NCBI GenBank assembly: GCA_023409835.1
Contig: JAEYQV010000045.1
Coordinates: 1-7,814 of the forward strand
Direction of reading: 5' to 3'
Source: Bacillota bacterium
GTDB lineage: Bacteria > Bacillota > Clostridia > Lachnospirales > Lachnospiraceae
Length of the DNA stretch: 7,814 nt
In this document: positions 6,541 to 7,814 of the stretch, in pieces
Layout: the number at the start of each line of letters is the position of its first letter
How positions within the stretch are numbered: the stretch's first letter is position 1
Position numbers and translations under genes: made by a program
The notes under the pieces: generated by a model
Databases searched by the model: none
Told to the model about the DNA's origin: nothing
What the model saw: the letters and a program-made list of their open reading frames with translations, nothing else

Positions 6541-7814
6541 TTATTTGCCTCCTGTTGAATAATACATAATTTCTTCTTCTGAGGTTTCTGACGTTTTCAA
6601 CTCAGCCATAATTTGTCCATTATACATTACATAGGTTCTGTCCGATATTGCCAGAATTTCATTGGTCTCAGAGGTTGCATACAAAACACATTTTCCGGAC
6701 TTAGCAATGTCCTGAATCAGCTGGAAAATATCTCTCTTCGCTCCAACGTCTACACCCTTCGTAGGCTCATCAAAGATATAAACCTCACAATCAGCCGCTA
6801 ACCATTTTCCTACGGATACCTTCTGTTGATTTCCGCCGGACAGATATCTCACCAGCTGATGCTCAGAGGGTGTCTTAATACCAAGAGATGATATATAGCC
6901 CTTTGCGTTTTGGATTTCACTGTTTTTGTTAACAAAACCAAACTTCGAACAGAATTTTGATAAGGCTGCTGCTGACAAATTAAAATATACCGGTTCGTCA
7001 ACAAGAATGCCTTCCTTCCTTCGTTCCTCCGGAACCAATCCCAATTTTGCCTTAACCGCATCCGTAGGTGATTTGATATTCAGCTCCTTATTGTTTAGGA
7101 AAATTTGTCCCTTAGCTTTTTTATTATCTCCAAATAGCAGCTTGCACAGCTCTGTCTTACCTGCACCTACCAGACCGGCAACTCCTATGATCTCACCCTT
7201 ACGGATATAGAGGGAGACATCCTTGACCATTTGATTCATATCGGACAGGTTCTTTACCTCCAGGGAGATATCACCGGGAGTCAGTACTGCTTTAGGGAAA
7301 TTCTCATCAAAGCTTTGTCCCAGCATTTTCTCAACAATCATCTTTATAGTAAGGTCCGCTGTGATCGGCTGCTCATCTACGATCTGCCCATTTCTCATAA
7401 CCGTAATAGTCTTACATAGGTCTTTTACTTCCTGGAGTCTGTGTGAGATAAACAGTACTGCGATATTCTCTGTTTTCATCAGTCCATTTACTATATTAAA
7501 CAGCTCCTGAGTTTCGGTAATACTTAAGGGTGCGGTGGGCTCGTCCAGAATTAAGAAATTACATTTCTCTTTTACAGCCCTGGCTACAAGAACCATCTGC
7601 TTTTGTGCCAAGCTCAAATTTCCGACCAGCTGATCCACATCCACGTCTATATGCAAACGGTCTAAGACCTCTCTGGCCTCTTTCCTAATCTGCTTCCAAT
7701 TAATTGCACACTTTCCCTTCATTCCTCCGACCATCTTGCTCATTAAGATGTTTTCAGCTACCGTCTGGGCCGGAAACAATGCCGTATCTACTTCCTGATA
7801 AACAATTTCAATTC
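6541..7814 (-). CDS. Sugar ABC transporter ATP-binding protein, RbsA type (5' end cut by window edge)
   Basis: This is a tandem two-domain ATPase that would power uptake of a ribose-like sugar on the cytoplasmic face of the membrane. The frame is open to the right edge; its first full codons read IEIVYQEVDTALFPAQTVAE, the Q-loop region of domain 1. I therefore treat the TTG at 7779 as an internal Leu, not a start. About 423 codons are visible; RbsA proteins run near 500, so roughly 80 residues including the first Walker A are missing. Counting from Leu 7779: degenerate signature NLSLAQKQ (54-61), Walker B FLILDE (75-80), H-loop ISHR (111-114), second Walker A GLVGAGKT (202-209), LVPEERRKEG (248-257), signature LSGGNQQ (313-319) and Walker B VYIFDE (333-338). 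The missing H-loop His in domain 2 (SETNE) is normal for this family. The permease follows after 1 nt. No substrate-binding protein is in the window; it may lie upstream. The family assignment is firm; the substrate is inferred from the neighbours. Confidence 0.95.
   Translation of the reverse strand, partial: IEIVYQEVDTALFPAQTVAENILMSKMVGGMKGKCAINWKQIRKEAREVLDRLHIDVDVDQLVGNLSLAQKQMVLVARAVKEKCNFLILDEPTAPLSITETQELFNIVNGLMKTENIAVLFISHRLQEVKDLCKTITVMRNGQIVDEQPITADLTIKMIVEKMLGQSFDENFPKAVLTPGDISLEVKNLSDMNQMVKDVSLYIRKGEIIGVAGLVGAGKTELCKLLFGDNKKAKGQIFLNNKELNIKSPTDAVKAKLGLVPEERRKEGILVDEPVYFNLSAAALSKFCSKFGFVNKNSEIQNAKGYISSLGIKTPSEHQLVRYLSGGNQQKVSVGKWLAADCEVYIFDEPTKGVDVGAKRDIFQLIQDIAKSGKCVLYATSETNEILAISDRTYVMYNGQIMAELKTSETSEEEIMYYSTGGK
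6548..6553 (-). promoter_or_regulatory. Shine-Dalgarno of the permease, inside the end of the ATPase gene
   Basis: AGGAGG lies within the last sense codons of the ATPase (ACA GGA GGC AAA TAA) and sits exactly 8 nt before the GTG at 6539. It decides the GTG start of the permease and suggests that translation of the two genes is coupled. Confidence 0.85.

Noticed and set aside
7777..7779. TTG at 7779 as the true start of the ABC ATPase
   Set aside because: The frame stays open upstream and encodes the conserved Q-loop (VYQEVDTA), so the gene continues beyond the window edge.
4287..7814. Autoinducer-2 (Lsr) uptake operon, since it pairs an Rbs-like ABC transporter with a kinase
   Set aside because: The kinase carries MtnK-specific HGDLHTGS and DPEFAFYGP motifs, not the FGGY fold of LsrK, and no LsrF/LsrG-type genes are present.

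Overview
All six genes in this window lie on the minus strand, so the region reads from right to left. Coding style, strong AGGAGG-type ribosome binding sites, moderate base composition (low-to-mid 40s % GC by eye) and closest family resemblances suggest an anaerobic Firmicute, probably a Clostridia/Lachnospiraceae-type organism. That placement is inference, and I cannot name a genus.

Layout in transcription order: (1) an RbsA-type sugar ABC transporter ATPase, cut by the right edge (7814-6541); (2) an RbsC-type permease (6539-5547); (3) an MtnK-family 5-methylthioribose / 5-deoxyribose kinase (5516-4287); (4) a class II (FucA-like) sugar-phosphate aldolase (4218-3580); (5) an iron-dependent, FucO-like alcohol dehydrogenase (3574-2417); (6) an MtnA-like aldose-1-phosphate isomerase (2379-1339). 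A long imperfect hairpin followed by a T run (1330-1262) ends this unit. Below it lies an OFA-like major facilitator transporter (1213 to the left edge, C-terminus cut). No intergenic stretch exceeds 130 bases, and I saw no RNA genes, mobile elements or CRISPR array.

The first six genes form a coherent catabolic operon. An imported 5-substituted ribose (5-deoxyribose from 5'-deoxyadenosine, or 5-methylthioribose from methylthioadenosine) would be phosphorylated at C1 by MtnK and isomerised to the 1-phospho-ribulose by the MtnA-like protein. The aldolase would split it into DHAP, which feeds glycolysis, and acetaldehyde or (methylthio)acetaldehyde, which the alcohol dehydrogenase would reduce with NADH. 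Kinase-isomerase-aldolase is the known 'DHAP shunt' / 5-deoxyribose salvage pathway. What stands out here is its packaging with a dedicated sugar ABC importer and an aldehyde-disposing dehydrogenase, with no dehydratase or later genes of the classical methionine salvage pathway in the window. The logic parallels fucose catabolism (kinase, isomerase, FucA, FucO), with the kinase and isomerase replaced by MtnK and MtnA.

Translation signals are notable. The permease, kinase and dehydrogenase all use GTG or TTG starts, each with a strong Shine-Dalgarno sequence exactly 8 bases upstream; two of these lie inside the last codons of the preceding gene. The isomerase has an ATG but a weak, close ribosome binding site.
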